This document shows, in pieces, positions 52,480-62,029 of a stretch of DNA of 64,000 nucleotides. The notes under the pieces were generated by a model, which saw only the letters and a program-made list of their open reading frames with translations, was not told the origin of the DNA and made no database searches. The position numbers and the translations under genes are program-made. Numbering within the stretch: position 1 is the stretch's first letter; each line of letters starts with the position of its first letter. Source of the DNA: Deinococcus sp. (lineage in GTDB: Bacteria > Deinococcota > Deinococci > Deinococcales > Deinococcaceae); NCBI RefSeq assembly GCF_018260555.1, contig NZ_JAGLBB010000002.1, positions 37,705 through 101,704 of the forward strand, written 5' to 3'.

Positions 52480-54504
52480 TCAGCGGACGCGGGTGCCGCT
52501 GGGCAGGTCCAGGCCGGTGCCGATCAGGTCCAGGTTGCCCTGGTCGTCCTCGGCGGCGAGGATCATGCCCTGCGACTCGATGCCGCGCAGCTTGGCGGGC
52601 TTCAGGTTGGCGACCAGGATAACCTTGCGGCCCACGAGCGCCTCGGGTTCAAACCACTGCCGGATGCCACTGACGACCGTGCGGGTTTCATCACCGAGTT
52701 TGACCGTGAGTTTCAGGAGCTTGTCGGCCTTGGCGACGGCCTCGGCCGCCAGCACCTCCGCGACGCGCAGGTCAATGCGGGCGAAATCTTCGATGCCGAT
52801 CAGCGTATTGCTCGTCTCGGTCGCCTGGGGGGCCGGGCTGGGGGCGGCGGCGGTGGGGGCCGGAGCGGTCGTGACCGTTTCAGGAGCAGTCTGGGTCATG
52901 GGTTTCTCTTTCCTGGCGGGCTTCGGGGCGCTCGCGGCGGGGGTGGGGACTACCCTGGGTTCGGGTTTCGGGAACAGGACCGGGCCGCCCACCACGCGCG
53001 TACCGGCGGGCGTCAGGCCCCAGGCGGGCGCCAGGGCGTAGGTCTGACCGGCCAGTCCCAGCTGGGCTCGCAGTTCGCGGGCCTTGGCGGGAATCACGGC
53101 TTCCAGGGCGACGCTGGCCACGCGCAGGCCCTCGGCGGCCGTGTACAGCACGGTATCCAGTTGGCGCTGGGTGTCGTCACTCTTGGCCAGGTTCCACGGG
53201 GCACTCTCGGCAATGTAGCGGTTGAGGTCCCGAACGAAGTTCATGGCGGCCTCGATGGCCATGTTGATCTTCAGGTCGTTCACCAGCGCCAGGATCTGGC
53301 CGGGCAGAGCCAGCGCGGCCGCCTCGATGCTCCGGTCGCGGTCCGTGAGGTCCTGCGCGGCGGGGACGACGCCACCCCGGTACTTCTGGATCATGCTGAT
53401 GGTGCGTGAGAGCAGGTTGCCCAGGTCGTTGGCGAGGTCGCTGTTCAGGCGCGAGATCAGGATGCCCTCGCCGTAGGGGCTGTCCGCGCTGAGGGTCGCC
53501 TCGCGCAGCAGGGTGTAGCGGATCGCGTCCACAGAGTACTCCGCGACGAGCGCTTCGGGGTCGATGGCGTTCCCGAGGCTCTTGCCCATCTTGCGGCCGT
53601 CCTCGGCGAGGATGTGGCTGTGCACGACCAGCCGGCGGTACATGGGCAGCCCGGCGGCGCGCAGCATGGTGGGCCAGAACACCGCGTGCGGCTTGAGGAT
53701 GTCCTTGCCGATCACGTGCCAGGCGGTCCCGCTGACGCTGGCGTCCTGGCCGTTACTGACGAGCGGCGTGAGGTAACTGAGCAGCGCGTCGAACCACACG
53801 TACGTGACGTGATCGGCGTCCCAGGGCAGTTCGACGCCCCACGGCACGCGGTTTTTCGGGCGGCTGATGCTGAGCGGCCCGATGGGTTCTTTCAGCATTT
53901 CCAGGACTTCGTTCCGGTACCCGGCGGGCTGGATCAGGTCGGGGTGCGTCTGGAGGTAGTCCAGCAGCCACGGCTGGTACTTTTCCATGTTGAAAAAGTA
54001 GTTCGCCTCGCGCCGCAGTTCCGGGGGGTCCTTGTCGCCGGGGAAGCGGCGGACACCGTCGGGGTTCTCGACGAGTTCCTTCTCGGTGACGTAGCGTTCC
54101 GCGCCCACCGAGTACAGGCCCTCGTACTCGGCGAAGTAGATGTCCCCGGCGTCGTACACGCGCTGGAGGATTTCCTGCACGAAGCGCTTGTGCCGCGCGG
54201 AGGTCGTGCGCACGAACTCGTCGTAGCTGATGCCCAGGTTCTTCCACAGGCCCTGAAAGGCGCGCTCGGAGAGGTCGTCCACGAGCTCCTGCGGGGTCAC
54301 GCCAGCCTTGGCGGCGGCCTTGCTGATCTTCTCGCCGTGCTCGTCGGTACCCATCACGAACGTCACAGGCAGGCCCGCGAGGCGCTGGTAGCGGGCGATG
54401 GCGTCGGTCAGGATCTTCTCGTACACGTGCCCGATATGCGGGGCGCCGTTGGCGTAATCGATGGCGGCCGTGATGAAAAACGGGGTGGATGGTGCTTGAC
54501 TCAT
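52480..54504 (-). CDS. metG: Methionyl-tRNA synthetase with C-terminal tRNA-binding domain
   Basis: Charges tRNA-Met. The protein is 674 residues. Motifs: class I HIGH as PHIGHVYEK, KMSKS as KMGKS (DGRKMGKSLGNAI), WHVIGKDILKPHAVFWP, and the C-terminal EMAP-II-like dimer/tRNA-binding domain (about residues 565-674: DLRVAEVLAAEAVAKADKLL). The connective region lacks the zinc-binding cysteines of many MetRS (YSVGAERYVTEKE). SD GGAAGGGAA precedes the ATG. The linker at about 510-560 is Pro/Ala-rich. Confidence 0.95.
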   Translation of the reverse strand: MSQAPSTPFFITAAIDYANGAPHIGHVYEKILTDAIARYQRLAGLPVTFVMGTDEHGEKISKAAAKAGVTPQELVDDLSERAFQGLWKNLGISYDEFVRTTSARHKRFVQEILQRVYDAGDIYFAEYEGLYSVGAERYVTEKELVENPDGVRRFPGDKDPPELRREANYFFNMEKYQPWLLDYLQTHPDLIQPAGYRNEVLEMLKEPIGPLSISRPKNRVPWGVELPWDADHVTYVWFDALLSYLTPLVSNGQDASVSGTAWHVIGKDILKPHAVFWPTMLRAAGLPMYRRLVVHSHILAEDGRKMGKSLGNAIDPEALVAEYSVDAIRYTLLREATLSADSPYGEGILISRLNSDLANDLGNLLSRTISMIQKYRGGVVPAAQDLTDRDRSIEAAALALPGQILALVNDLKINMAIEAAMNFVRDLNRYIAESAPWNLAKSDDTQRQLDTVLYTAAEGLRVASVALEAVIPAKARELRAQLGLAGQTYALAPAWGLTPAGTRVVGGPVLFPKPEPRVVPTPAASAPKPARKEKPMTQTAPETVTTAPAPTAAAPSPAPQATETSNTLIGIEDFARIDLRVAEVLAAEAVAKADKLLKLTVKLGDETRTVVSGIRQWFEPEALVGRKVILVANLKPAKLRGIESQGMILAAEDDQGNLDLIGTGLDLPSGTRVR

Positions 54505-54647
54505 GAGTTCCCTTCCTTCCCGACCGGCACCCTGATGAGAGGAGGGTCGGGCAACCCTGCCAGAATACGGAATTTTACGGGTCGGTCATGCCCTTCGGTC
54601 CACCATCCCTGCGGCTGCGCCAGTCCGCCCGGCCCGGAGGCTGCGTG

Positions 54648-54803
54648 GATACGGACTCCACTGGACCGGCGTGCAACACCCCTGCCGTCCAAGTGGACAC
54701 GCAGAACTGCGCCGCCCAGCGGGTACGAGCAGAGCAGGCGGTCGTGGGCTGGTCACCCCGTTCGTGGGCAGGTTGTGAACGGCACAGTCGGCAGTCCGTA
54801 TCA
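54648..54803 (+). repeat. TGATACGG-family element, type C, divergent interior (copy 19)
   Basis: Termini GATACGGACT...AGTCCGTATC are intact but the 135-bp interior matches neither type A nor B except for scattered blocks. It is possibly a different passenger within the same ends. It lies upstream of metG. Between here and 55134 I see only repeats and no gene. Confidence 0.65.
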
Positions 54804-54942
54804 GGCGGCGTGATCCGGCATTCGCCGTCCGGGGATCGGCGAGGAGCTGGGGGCGGCGCAGCAGGGTCGGTGCGTCATGGGTTCACTGTACCGGGCGGGC
54901 ACGGGAAAACGGACAGGCCATCTGGCCTGCCGGAACCCCACC

Positions 54943-55008
54943 TGATAGGGATTCCGCTCCATACCGCCCAATCCGTATCTTGCTCCCTCTCGCATCCGCT
55001 CGGATTAA
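54943..55008 (-). repeat. TGATACGG-family element, truncated type A (copy 20)
   Basis: GATAGGGATTCCGCTCCATACCGCCC, AATCCGTATC, then CTCGCATCCGCTCGGATT. It is joined directly to the second-family hairpin that follows, so one element may have inserted into the other. Confidence 0.78.
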
Positions 55009-55058
55009 GTACGTTGAAGCGGGAAAGCGCCGGAACCTCTCCATTCCCGCTTCAACGC
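55009..55058. repeat. Second repeat family: hairpin element (copy 2)
   Basis: TACGTTGAAGCGGGAA...TTCCCGCTTCAACGCA, nearly perfect stem with loop AAGCGCCGGAACCTCTCCA, which is the reverse complement of the copy 1 loop. Confidence 0.85.
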
Positions 55059-55134
55059 ACCTGCCTGACCGACCGGAGAAGCGCCGCGCGCGTGGCTTTC
55101 AGTCGGCGCTGCGCTGCCAGACTCGGGGGAACCT

Positions 55135-55788
55135 TCAGTTCAGCCGTAACCCGAACGTCATGGCGCCCGGCGAGCTGGACAGTTCCGTGCAGGTCAGTTC
55201 CGTGCGGGCCAATTCCGTTCGGTTCAGTTGCCTGAAACCCAGGTGCCGGTAAAAGCCCTGGGCGTTCACGTTGCGCGCCCCGACGCCCAGGTGCACGCCG
55301 GGGGACCCGGCGCCGCGCAGCGCCCCCAGCAGGGTGTGCATCAGGGCGCGGCCCCGCCCGCCTCCCTGAACGCGGGGCAGCAGGTTGATGTGCAGGTGCG
55401 AGGGGTACGCGGTCAGCAGCTCGCGCGGCGCGTGGGGCGGGTGGTGGATCAGGTGCGCGATTCGCTGGTCCGGGGTGCGCCCGGGTGGCGGCGTGGTAGC
55501 CGGGTCGGGGTATGCGCTGCGCAGCGCGGGCCACCACGCGCGTTCCAGGGTGTCCTCGAAGGCGGCGGTGTCCGGCGCGCCCAGCACGTACCCGCCCACG
55601 CCCAGGTCGTCTTCCAGCACGAAGGCGAAGTCTGGCGCGAAGCTCAGGTACGGCGCGGCGTACACCCTCCCCAGCAGCAGCGGGTCGCGGTACAGGTGGG
55701 TGGCGTCCTGGCCGCTGTCCCCGGTGTGCAGGCAGACCGCGTTCAGGGCGGCGCGGTCGGATTCGCGGGCGGGGCGCAGGGTGACCAT
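55135..55788 (-). CDS. GNAT-family N-acetyltransferase
   Basis: A 217-residue acetyltransferase of GCN5-related fold, acetyl-CoA dependent. It starts MVTLRPARESDRAAL; core motif A LPRVQGGGRGRALMHTLL binds the acetyl-CoA pyrophosphate; VHLGVGARNVNAQGFYRHLGF is motif B with the strand and terminal NxxAxxFY pattern. The C-terminal NRTELARTELTCTELS stretch is encoded by 15-bp tandem repeats. It faces ruvA divergently. Substrate unknown. Confidence 0.85.
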   Translation of the reverse strand: MVTLRPARESDRAALNAVCLHTGDSGQDATHLYRDPLLLGRVYAAPYLSFAPDFAFVLEDDLGVGGYVLGAPDTAAFEDTLERAWWPALRSAYPDPATTPPPGRTPDQRIAHLIHHPPHAPRELLTAYPSHLHINLLPRVQGGGRGRALMHTLLGALRGAGSPGVHLGVGARNVNAQGFYRHLGFRQLNRTELARTELTCTELSSSPGAMTFGLRLN

Positions 55789-55858
55789 GCTCCGTAGTGC
55801 AGCACACCAGCGGGCCGGGTGGGGCGCGGGGTGGTACGAACCGGTCGCTTCCCGCTGT

Positions 55859-55883
55859 TTCTGTTCAGAGCGGAATGTACACT
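55859..55883 (+). promoter_or_regulatory. Promoter of ruvA with a possible RDRM-like palindrome
   Basis: TACACT (55878-55883) is 7 nt before ATG 55891. Just upstream, TTCTG-N7-CGGAA (55859-55875) has the 17-bp length and half-site arrangement of the Deinococcus radiation/desiccation response motif but matches it only at the outer bases; regulation by DdrO is therefore a guess. Confidence 0.35.
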
Positions 55884-55890
55884 GGGAGGG

Positions 55891-56493
55891 ATGATTGCTT
55901 ACCTGTCCGGCGTGGTCCGGGAAGTGCGGGATACCAGCGCCGTGGTCGTGACGGGCGGCGTGGGCTACGAGGTGCAGTGCCCGGCGGGCACGCTCGCGAA
56001 GATGACGGTCGGGCAACCCACCGAACTGAACACCCGCTTCGTGGTGCGCGAGGACGCCCAGATGCTGTTCGGCTTCGCGGACGCCGACAGCGTGCGCCTG
56101 TTCGACTTGCTGACTGGCGTGAGCGGCGTGGGGCCGCGCATGGGACTGGCGATGCTGTCGGCCATGCCGGTCAGTGCGCTGGCAGCCGGACTGCTGGGCG
56201 GCGACGTGAAACTCCTGAGCAGCGTGAGCGGCGTGGGCAAGAAGACCGCCGAGCGGCTGGTGCTGGAATTGCAGAACAAGGTGCCCGAGCATCTGGCGGC
56301 CCCGGCAGCGGGCGGCGCGGGTGCCAGACCGGCGCGGGTGGTCACCACGGCCGGGCGTGACGCGGTGGACGCGCTGCTGGCGCTGGGCTTCCGGGAAGCG
56401 CAGGTGCGGGCGGTCGTGGCCGAACTGGTGGCGGCCGACGCGGACCTGAGTGCCGACAGCCTGATCCGCCGGGCGCTTGGTCGCCTGCGGTGA
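55891..56493 (+). CDS. ruvA: Holliday junction DNA helicase subunit RuvA
   Basis: Binds four-way DNA junctions and loads RuvB. The protein is 200 residues. Domain I is the OB-fold (MIAYLSGVVREVRD); domain II has two HhH motifs (VSGVGPRMGLAMLSA and VSGVGKKTAERLVLEL); the C-terminal domain III binds RuvB. The GGGAGGG before the ATG could be SD or simply the leader of a leaderless mRNA. The GTG of the next gene overlaps its stop. Confidence 0.96.
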   Translation: MIAYLSGVVREVRDTSAVVVTGGVGYEVQCPAGTLAKMTVGQPTELNTRFVVREDAQMLFGFADADSVRLFDLLTGVSGVGPRMGLAMLSAMPVSALAAGLLGGDVKLLSSVSGVGKKTAERLVLELQNKVPEHLAAPAAGGAGARPARVVTTAGRDAVDALLALGFREAQVRAVVAELVAADADLSADSLIRRALGRLR

Positions 56494-57842
56494 CTTCCGG
56501 GGATCAAGAAGCGCCCTTGCCCGGTGGCGCGCAGCCGCACGCCACCGGGGCAGGCGCCGCGAGTCCGACCCGCGGGGACGGTGCACAGGGCGCTCCGGAC
56601 GAGCCGACGCAGCGGGTCACGTGGCTGGAACTGTTCTACGACCTGATCTTCGTGGTGGCGTTCGATCAGCTCGCGCTGCGGCTGGGCGACGCGCACACCC
56701 CCAAGAACCTGCTGGTGTTCGGCCTGACCTTCACGGCGGTCTGGTGGGCCTGGGCGAACAACACGCTGTTCGCGGCACGCTACGGCAACGAGCGGCTCAC
56801 CTACCGGCTGGTGACGCTGGCGCAACTGCTGACCCTGACCCTGCTGGCCGTGACGCTGCGCGGCGACCTGAGCGACACCGGCGTGTGGTTCGCCGTGACG
56901 TACGGCTTGAATCACCTGTTGCAGGCGGGCCTGTACCTGCGGGCGTCCCGAACGAACACGGCCGATCAGGGCTCGCCGGGCGCTGATCGGGGAACGGGGG
57001 ACGACCGCGTGGAGGGACGGGCGGTGTTCGCACGGCACATGGCGGGCCTGTTCGCGCTGGCGGCCGCCGTGTGGTTCGCCTCGGCGCTCCTGCCGGGTGG
57101 CGGGACCGCGCAGCTGAGCGTGTGGGTGGCTGCCCTGCTGACCGAGGTGGGGCGCGCCCCGCTGATCCGCAGTGGCCAGCAGCACGCCCCGCCGCACGCC
57201 GCTCACCTGCCCGAGCGCGTGGGCCTGCTTCAGATCATCGCCCTGGGCGCCATCGTGACCGAGATCGTCACCGGGGGCCGCCAGCAGGCCCTGACTTCTG
57301 CCACGCTGCTGCCCGCCATGGGAGGCGTCCTGACCGTCGTGGCGCTGTGGCAGCTGTACTTCTCGCAGGCGCGTGCGCTGCCGCTCCTCGAGACCCGCCG
57401 CGCCGGGCAGATCCGGCACCTGCAGGCGTGGCTGTACTCGCACCTGCCGTTCACGCTGAGCGTGGTCACGCTGGGCGTGGGCCTGGGCCACACCCTCAGC
57501 AGCGCCGACGCGGCCGAGGACGCCGCGTACCAGAAACTGGTGACGCTCCCGCTGGCCGGGGTCTTCCTGTCGCTGGCCTTCTTGCGACTGAACGCCCTGC
57601 GCATCACGCAGCGCACCCGGCGCGACCGCAGCCTGCTGGCCCTGCTGCTGGGCGGGGTATTCGCGGCGGCCCTGGCGTACCGGGACCTGGATACGCCGGG
57701 GCTGCTGCTGCTGGTCACGGCCCTGAGCGTCACCGTGGCCGTCGTGGTGTCCACCGACCCCGCCACACGGCGCCTGGCCATCATCGAGGAGCGGCAGGTG
57801 GAGGCCACCCCGGGCGACGGTCCGCCTGACCCGACCCGCTGA
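56490..57842 (+). CDS. Low temperature requirement A (LtrA)-family membrane protein
   Basis: A 450-residue membrane protein with a disordered N-terminal tail (about 40 residues) and about ten hydrophobic segments. The family motif VTWLELFYDLIFVVAFDQLA lies near residue 45, and TAVWWAWANNTLF near 90. The function is not established beyond the original Listeria low-temperature phenotype. Translational coupling with ruvA (GTGA) is unexpected and may be incidental. Confidence 0.88.
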   Translation: MTSGDQEAPLPGGAQPHATGAGAASPTRGDGAQGAPDEPTQRVTWLELFYDLIFVVAFDQLALRLGDAHTPKNLLVFGLTFTAVWWAWANNTLFAARYGNERLTYRLVTLAQLLTLTLLAVTLRGDLSDTGVWFAVTYGLNHLLQAGLYLRASRTNTADQGSPGADRGTGDDRVEGRAVFARHMAGLFALAAAVWFASALLPGGGTAQLSVWVAALLTEVGRAPLIRSGQQHAPPHAAHLPERVGLLQIIALGAIVTEIVTGGRQQALTSATLLPAMGGVLTVVALWQLYFSQARALPLLETRRAGQIRHLQAWLYSHLPFTLSVVTLGVGLGHTLSSADAAEDAAYQKLVTLPLAGVFLSLAFLRLNALRITQRTRRDRSLLALLLGGVFAAALAYRDLDTPGLLLLVTALSVTVAVVVSTDPATRRLAIIEERQVEATPGDGPPDPTR

Positions 57843-57905
57843 GCGCGGCGGCGCGACCATTCCTCTACCGGCGATGGCCCTCTACCGGCAGTGGCCCTCA
57901 CCCGT

Positions 57906-57988
57906 CATACGGACTGCGGCTCCACTGCGCCCAATCCGTATGCTGTTCCTACTCGCATCCGCTCGGACTGATTCGGAATTACGCCGGA

Positions 57989-58007
<19 letters not shown>
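57906..58007 (-). repeat. TGATACGG-family element, short type A (copy 21), overlapping fni
   Basis: CATACGGACTGCGG at the left, AATCGGAATCCGTATCA at the right, with a diverged hairpin between. Its right end encodes the last residues (SDTDSD) and stop codon of fni. Confidence 0.88.
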
Positions 58008-59059
<1,052 letters not shown>

Positions 59060-59181
59060 GCGGTTCAGGGTAACGGGCGCGGCGGGCGCCGGGGGTGGGA
59101 TTCCCCCCGAACAGAGCCGGCCGACGCGTGCGTGACCGGACCGGCGTGCAGCACGGCAATAACGTGTAGCGTGACACAATG

Positions 59182-59210
59182 TTGACAGTTCCCGAAACCC
59201 GAGGTACTAT
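59182..59210 (+). promoter_or_regulatory. Consensus promoter of initiator tRNA-Met
   Basis: TTGACA (59182-59187), 17-bp spacer, TACTAT (59205-59210): the best -35/-10 pair in the window, 66 bp before the tRNA. Confidence 0.88.
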
Positions 59211-59274
59211 TCCTGAGCGCTGAGAACGGCAACGAAAGAAACCGCGACTCAGACGCAGAAAGTTCAACCAGAGT

Positions 59275-59353
<79 letters not shown>

Positions 59354-59357
59354 AACG

Positions 59358-59380
59358 CCCCCACTCCGGTGGGGGTCTTT
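59358..59380 (+). terminator. Terminator of tRNA-fMet
   Basis: CCCCCAC/GTGGGGG stem with a 4-nt loop followed by TCTTT. Confidence 0.85.
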
Positions 59381-59459
59381 CATTGCCTGCCCAGCCCGTT
59401 GCTGCCCGCCCCGTTCCTGGCACGGGAACGGTGACGTGCAGCGCGGCGTACTGTACGGC

Positions 59460-59960
59460 GTGAGTCTCGCCTTCCTGATCTTTCTGGCTGCCTGGGTGAC
59501 CGGCATGATCGGTACGTTCGTGCCGGCTGTGCCCGCCACCATCATCATCTTCCTGGGGTCCGTCGCCGCGACCCTGGTCGATGGATTCCAGCCGTGGCCG
59601 GACCTGCCGTTTCTGCTGACCTTCCTGCTGATCACGGTGGCCATCAGCATGATCGACAACCTCGCCTCGGCCTGGGGGGCACGCCGGTACGGCGGAAGCC
59701 CTCAGGCCGTGTGGGGGGCCCTGATCGGCGGTCTGTTCGGTCTGTTCATTCCCTTCGGTCTGATTGTCGGGCCGCTGGCCGGGGCGTTGACCGCGGAACT
59801 GCTGCTCGTGCGCAAGCCCCCGCTGGACGCCGCGCGGGCCGCGTTGGGCACCCTGATCGGCCTGCTGGCCGGACTGGCCGCCAAGGTGACCTTGCACCTG
59901 CTGATCGGGCTGTACGAACTGTGGCGCCTGTGGGACCCCGCCCACTCCGTTTTCGGCTAA
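59460..59960 (+). CDS. DUF456 membrane protein
   Basis: A 166-residue integral membrane protein with four to five hydrophobic stretches and a glycine-rich segment GALIGGLFGLFIPFGLIVGPLAGAL in the middle, the typical DUF456 pattern. GTG 59460 is preferred because TACTGT (59449-59454) ends 5 nt upstream; GTG 59436 is an alternative adding 8 residues. The last residues and stop lie within a 37-bp repeat duplicated 74 bp downstream. Function unknown. Confidence 0.82.
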   Translation: MSLAFLIFLAAWVTGMIGTFVPAVPATIIIFLGSVAATLVDGFQPWPDLPFLLTFLLITVAISMIDNLASAWGARRYGGSPQAVWGALIGGLFGLFIPFGLIVGPLAGALTAELLLVRKPPLDAARAALGTLIGLLAGLAAKVTLHLLIGLYELWRLWDPAHSVFG

Positions 59961-60050
59961 GCGCGGAGCGGAAGCAGCCCGCCCGAGTACCAGGCCCGGG
60001 TACGTCACCGTGCCCACTCCGTTTTCGGCTGAGCGCGGAGCGGAAGCAGT
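59941..60050 (+). repeat. Duplicated 37-bp segment followed by second-family hairpin flank
   Basis: CCCACTCCGTTTTCGGCT... occurs at 59941-59977 and 60014-60050 with 1 base difference, each containing CTCCG...CGGAG; the first copy includes the DUF456 stop codon. The second copy leads into hairpin copy 3. Confidence 0.85.
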
Positions 60051-60098
60051 ACGTCGAAACGGGAATGGAGAGGTTCCGGCGCTTTCCCGGAATCTCGC
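60049..60098. repeat. Second repeat family: hairpin element (copy 3, degenerate)
   Basis: TACGTCGAAACGGGAATGGA, loop and GCTTTCCCGGAATCTCG: the left arm is intact and the right arm diverged. The flank GCGCGGAGCGGAAGCAG matches copy 1. Confidence 0.75.
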
Positions 60099-60174
60099 CC
60101 TGTGAGGTTCAAGGTACTTAGCTTCGACCTTCACGTCCCCCCGTACCCCCATTCCATGCCGGGGGCCGTTCCGG

Positions 60175-60921
60175 TCAACGCTGGAACAGCAGTGGGGCCA
60201 GCGCGATGAACCCCACGGCCAGCGCCGGCAGGAGTGGCAGCAGTGCCCCCAGCAGCGCCCGGCCGGGCTGCCCGGTCAACTCACGGAACGCCGGGAAGCT
60301 CAGGGCGCACTGCGCGGCCGTGCCCAGCATCGTCACGGCCAGCAGCAGGAACGCGGCGGGCGTGCGGGCCAGTCCCGCCAGTGCCAGCCGCTGCACCGCC
60401 TGACTGTCAGTCCCCGCCTGCGCCAGGGCGCCCGCATCCGGCAGCCACGCCTGCCGGGAAGGAGAGAGTGCCACGACCGTCACGAGCAGGTACAGCGGCG
60501 CCAGCAGCGCGAAACTCGCGCCGTACACCTCGGCCGCGCGGCCCGCACGACCCGCGCCCAGCCAGCCCAGCAGCCACATCAGCAGGAACGTGAACATCGC
60601 CAGGAATGCCCCGCCGATAGCGTTCGTCACATGCACCAGCAGTGGGGAGGCGCCGCCCGCCACCTCGGCCGCCAGGATCACGGAGGGGCGCACCAGCGCC
60701 GCGTACGCCACGCCGGACAGGACCGCGCTGAGGACCACCACGCCCAGGTAGCGCCACACGACCGGGTCGGTCGGGGCCAGCCGCCGCGCGAACACGCGTG
60801 GGCCGGTCAGGAACTCGGTGGGAAGCGGCGCGGAAGGGCCGGGCGGGGCGCCGGGCGGGCGGGCCGTCCCCTTCGGGCGGCGGGAGGAGCGGGAATCAGG
60901 ACGGGCCATAAGCACCGCCAT
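60175..60921 (-). CDS. Yip1-like multi-pass membrane protein
   Basis: A 248-residue protein with a basic, Pro-rich N-terminal tail and about five membrane segments (YLGVVVLSAVLSGVAYAAL, LLVHVTNAIGGAFLAMFTFLLMWLLG and later). It resembles the bacterial Yip1 domain family. The start is uncertain: in-frame ATGs at 60951, 60936, 60921 and 60909 are created by a 15-bp repeat, so the N-terminus may vary in length. It lies 41-71 bp downstream of the CPBP gene on the same strand. Function unknown. Confidence 0.7.
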   Translation of the reverse strand: MAVLMARPDSRSSRRPKGTARPPGAPPGPSAPLPTEFLTGPRVFARRLAPTDPVVWRYLGVVVLSAVLSGVAYAALVRPSVILAAEVAGGASPLLVHVTNAIGGAFLAMFTFLLMWLLGWLGAGRAGRAAEVYGASFALLAPLYLLVTVVALSPSRQAWLPDAGALAQAGTDSQAVQRLALAGLARTPAAFLLLAVTMLGTAAQCALSFPAFRELTGQPGRALLGALLPLLPALAVGFIALAPLLFQR

Positions 60922-60963
60922 GGTAGCCCCACTCATGGTAGCCCCACTCATGGTAGCCCCACC
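60919..60963 (-). repeat. 15-bp tandem repeat, 3 units, spanning the Yip1-like start
   Basis: CATGGTAGCCCCACT at 60919-60933 and 60934-60948, third unit to 60963 diverged. On the minus strand each unit reads GGGGCTACCATG, i.e. a -10-like TACCAT with an ATG inside. Confidence 0.85.
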
Positions 60964-60991
60964 ACCATGCGCACCCCCCGCGCGGGCCGCC

Positions 60992-61960
60992 TCAGCGCAC
61001 CCGGAGGGCGGCGCGGACCGTGCCCAGCCACTCGGCCACGGACGGGAACGTCAGCAGCAGCGCGCTCAGGCCGAACAGCAGCACCGCCAGGTACGCCCCG
61101 CTGAGCCACGGGCCCGGCGCGGACGCTGCCTGCGGGTCGGGTTTCGGGCGCAGCCACAAATGCAGCACGACCAGCACGACCGTTCCGAACAGGGCCGCGC
61201 CGATTGCCAGCGGCACCTTCAGGGCCGGGTTGGAGAGCATCTCGGTCGCCTGCGCCGGGTCGGTCGGGAGTCGCCCGGCCAGGAACGCGCCTAGGCTCAG
61301 CGCGACAGTGTTGTTCAGCACGTGAATGATCACGGCGTTCCACACGCTGCCCGTATGCTGCGCCACGCGCGCCAGCACGTACGCCAGCGGCAGGATGCCG
61401 ACCACGCTGACCGGCGCGCCGTGCGCCAGCGAGAACGCCAGCGACGACGTGACCGCCGCCACCCCGAACCCTGCGGCGCGCTCGTGCCCGCGCATCATCA
61501 GGCCCCGGAACGCGATCTCCTCGGCGACCGGGACGAGCACGCCTGCCGCCAGCAGGAGCACCCACAGGTCCACGCCGGTACTCAGGAACTGCGGGGTGCT
61601 GCCCGCTGTCTCCGGGAACAGCGTCACGAACGCCAGCACGAACGCCCTTGACGCCAGGAACGCCAGCACGAAGGCCGCCACCGCCACGCCCCACGCGGGC
61701 GGCGTGCGCCAGCGCACATCCCGCAGCAGCGCGTCCATCGGCCCCCGGAACACGGTCAGGCCCACCAGCACCACCACCGCGAACGCCCCCAGCAGCGACA
61801 CACCGAGCGGCGCTTTCAGGGACAGCAGCGCCGCCGACACCACGTTCTGAATGATCAGCAGCGCCAGCGCCGCCCGGTTCCCGTCCACGGCCCGCACCCC
61901 ACGCGGCGCGGGCACGTCAGGCGGGTCGGCAATCGCTGGCACGGAATCCGGAACGGTCAT
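60992..61960 (-). CDS. CPBP-family intramembrane glutamic endopeptidase
   Basis: A 322-residue membrane protease with about eight hydrophobic segments. The catalytic motif EEIAFRGLMMRGHERAAG (EExxxR) is near residue 167, followed by SSLAFSLAHG (FxxxH) and HVLNN. Members process prenylated or lantibiotic-like substrates; no bacteriocin gene is near. A leaderless -10 TAGGCT ends 7 nt before ATG on the minus strand. Confidence 0.92.
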   Translation of the reverse strand: MTVPDSVPAIADPPDVPAPRGVRAVDGNRAALALLIIQNVVSAALLSLKAPLGVSLLGAFAVVVLVGLTVFRGPMDALLRDVRWRTPPAWGVAVAAFVLAFLASRAFVLAFVTLFPETAGSTPQFLSTGVDLWVLLLAAGVLVPVAEEIAFRGLMMRGHERAAGFGVAAVTSSLAFSLAHGAPVSVVGILPLAYVLARVAQHTGSVWNAVIIHVLNNTVALSLGAFLAGRLPTDPAQATEMLSNPALKVPLAIGAALFGTVVLVVLHLWLRPKPDPQAASAPGPWLSGAYLAVLLFGLSALLLTFPSVAEWLGTVRAALRVR

Positions 61961-62029
61961 GCCCCCGAGCCTACCCCGGCCCGGCCCACACGCGCATCAA
62001 CGAAAGGATGAGGCAGTGGTGTGGGGAGT

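Noticed and set aside
54588..55235. A 215-codon plus-strand frame upstream of the GNAT gene
   Set aside because: It spans three repeat elements and the antisense of the GNAT gene; no coding signature.
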